Source: CAMCHP01 sp036835325
GTDB taxonomy: Bacteria; Bacteroidota; Bacteroidia; Flavobacteriales_D; Sanyastnellaceae
DNA length: 51,901 bases
Reading direction: 5' to 3'
Assembly (NCBI GenBank): GCA_036835325.1
Contig: DAITMF010000023.1
Span: forward strand, 1-51,901
A program made the position numbers and the translations under genes. The notes below the pieces were generated by a model. The model saw only the letters and a program-made list of their open reading frames with translations, searched no databases and was not told the DNA's origin. Below are positions 51,387 to 51,901 of this stretch, one piece after another (within the stretch, counting starts at the first letter, position 1; every line of letters begins with the position of its first letter).

Positions 51387-51395
51387 GGATGGATG
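51387..51395 (+). repeat. GGATGGATG motif in the non-coding tail
   Basis: Follows the heptamer array; a TTTTT lies 10 bases before it. Confidence 0.6.
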
Positions 51396-51416
51396 TGGGG
51401 CCAGCATGCAGCCCGG

Positions 51417-51466
51417 TTTCGTGTCTTTCGTGCATTTCGTTGTAAAAAGAGCATCCCGCATGTAGC
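51417..51466. repeat. TTTCGTG-rich 50-base repeat, copy 1
   Basis: Differs by about six bases from the copy at 51667-51716. It contains phased TTTCGTG units, then GAGCATCC and GCATG. A shorter partial copy is at 51594-51612. Similar TTTCGTGnnTTTCGTG stretches are known to me as dispersed repeats in several environmental bacterial genomes. Confidence 0.75.
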
Positions 51467-51499
51467 TCGATAGGCAATCCCAAAGACAGCATACAGTTT

Positions 51500-51551
51500 G
51501 AGTATTGAGCAAGAGAAACTCCAACATACTCTGTGCACTCCTAAAACTCTG
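51500..51551. repeat. 52-base direct repeat, copy 1
   Basis: Starts GAGTATTGAGCAAGAG and ends CCTAAAACTCTG. It matches 51849-51900 with one mismatch (C for T in GTGCACTC). Confidence 0.9.
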
Positions 51552-51666
51552 TGTTAAAAAGAACACGAGCGAAACGAGCGTGCAGCATGACAGGTTTCGT
51601 GCATTTCGTTCTGTCATTGCGATAAGCACGGCAGCGAATGCAGGCCCGGTAAGCCATCCCGATACG

Positions 51667-51716
51667 TTTCGTGCCTTTCGTGCTTTTCGGTGTAGAAAGA
51701 GCATCCGGCATGCAGC
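51667..51716. repeat. TTTCGTG-rich 50-base repeat, copy 2
   Basis: Second copy of the repeat at 51417-51466, in the same orientation 250 bases on, about 44 of 50 bases equal. Confidence 0.75.
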
Positions 51717-51848
51717 CCGCCTTACATACCGAAGGGATGATAATCTGCATGTGATCTCAATTTGAGCGCTCTGTGAGCATCCCAAGAAGAAAACCCCAGA
51801 AATCCTCTAAATCGCTACAATCGTAAACCCAAAAACAGTTTCGAGCAA

Positions 51849-51900
51849 GAGTATTGAGCAAGAGAAACTCCAACATACTCTGTGTACTCCTAAAACTCTG
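51849..51900. repeat. 52-base direct repeat, copy 2 at the window edge
   Basis: Second copy of 51500-51551, 349 bases on, one mismatch. The repeat family probably continues beyond the window. Confidence 0.9.
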
Positions 51901-51901
51901 G

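Larger units (their letters stand above)
51216..51901. other. Non-coding, repeat-rich stretch beyond purQ
   Basis: 686 bases with no convincing gene. Open frames exist on both strands but encode only repeat-derived peptides (KARKAR, NARKTRN). It holds the purQ promoter, the heptamer array, two kinds of longer direct repeat and one GGATGGATG motif. Confidence 0.8.

Noticed and set aside
51333..51785. A 150-residue minus-strand open frame as a gene
   Set aside because: Its peptide is made of translated nucleotide repeats (LHRKARKARN, FTTKCTKDTK) and the start of the heptamer array; no family features and no promoter.
51417..51900. Repeats at the right edge as a CRISPR array
   Set aside because: Repeats are few, of different kinds, at unequal distances (250 and 349 bases), without uniform 25-45 base spacers and without cas genes.
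1..51901. tRNA, rRNA, integrase or insertion-sequence genes
   Set aside because: None recognised on either strand; the window looks like ordinary chromosome apart from the repeat-rich tail.

Overview
The window comes from a Bacteroidota chromosome, most likely the Flavobacteriia side of the phylum, with a moderately high G+C content. The evidence is: two secreted proteins with type IX secretion (T9SS) C-terminal sorting domains; four TonB-dependent receptors or receptor parts; many lipoproteins with relaxed Bacteroidota lipoboxes; a three-gene menaquinone-type succinate dehydrogenase (sdhCAB); LytTR and HPt signalling proteins; few Shine-Dalgarno sequences; and repeated promoter elements of the Bacteroidota kind (TTTG, 19-20 bases, TAnnTTTG) close to start codons. 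Coding density is very high and many neighbours overlap by 1-17 bases.

Layout. 1-5717 (+): a tightly overlapping operon of a TonB receptor (left end cut off), a YnjB-like substrate-binding lipoprotein, two permeases, an ATPase and a radical SAM protein, apparently one uptake-plus-chemistry unit. 5786-9291 (-): succinate dehydrogenase with its terminator. 9432-12899: small hypotheticals, an XRE regulator and a secreted oligopeptidase B-type peptidase. 13129-15022: signalling parts (lone receiver, LytTR regulator, HPt, PAS) with no histidine kinase. 15204-16451: a MacB/FtsX-type permease. 16460-21598 (-): a 1712-residue T9SS-secreted protein with a duplicated cysteine-containing module. 21724-25904 (+): a LexA-like XRE/S24 regulator just upstream of mfd. 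26015-31817 (+): TonB receptor, beta-helix lipoprotein, propeller-like lipoprotein and an exported lipoprotein pyrophosphatase. 31869-34635 (-): a lipoprotein, beta-carbonic anhydrase and a SulP transporter interrupted by an in-frame amber codon. 34721-38035 (+): an FG-GAP/ASPIC lipoprotein. 38010-46158 (-): a seven-gene heme uptake operon with HmuY-like proteins at both ends, one carrying a T9SS signal, behind a Fur-like operator. 46256-51215: K+ channel, SUMF1-like protein, SIMPL-domain protein, an uncharacterised gene pair and purQ. 51216-51901: a repeat-rich non-coding stretch.

The most striking feature not explained by the genes is a 9-base motif, GGATGGATG (complement CATCCATCC). It occurs at least 15 times on both strands, in several reading frames, and about half the copies lie next to a run of 6-8 A/T. 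One inverted pair forms a hairpin between convergent genes. This resembles the organisation of DNA-uptake or other genome-signature sequences and is the best candidate here for something undescribed. All functional calls rest on reading the sequence and remembered family features; no database search was run.
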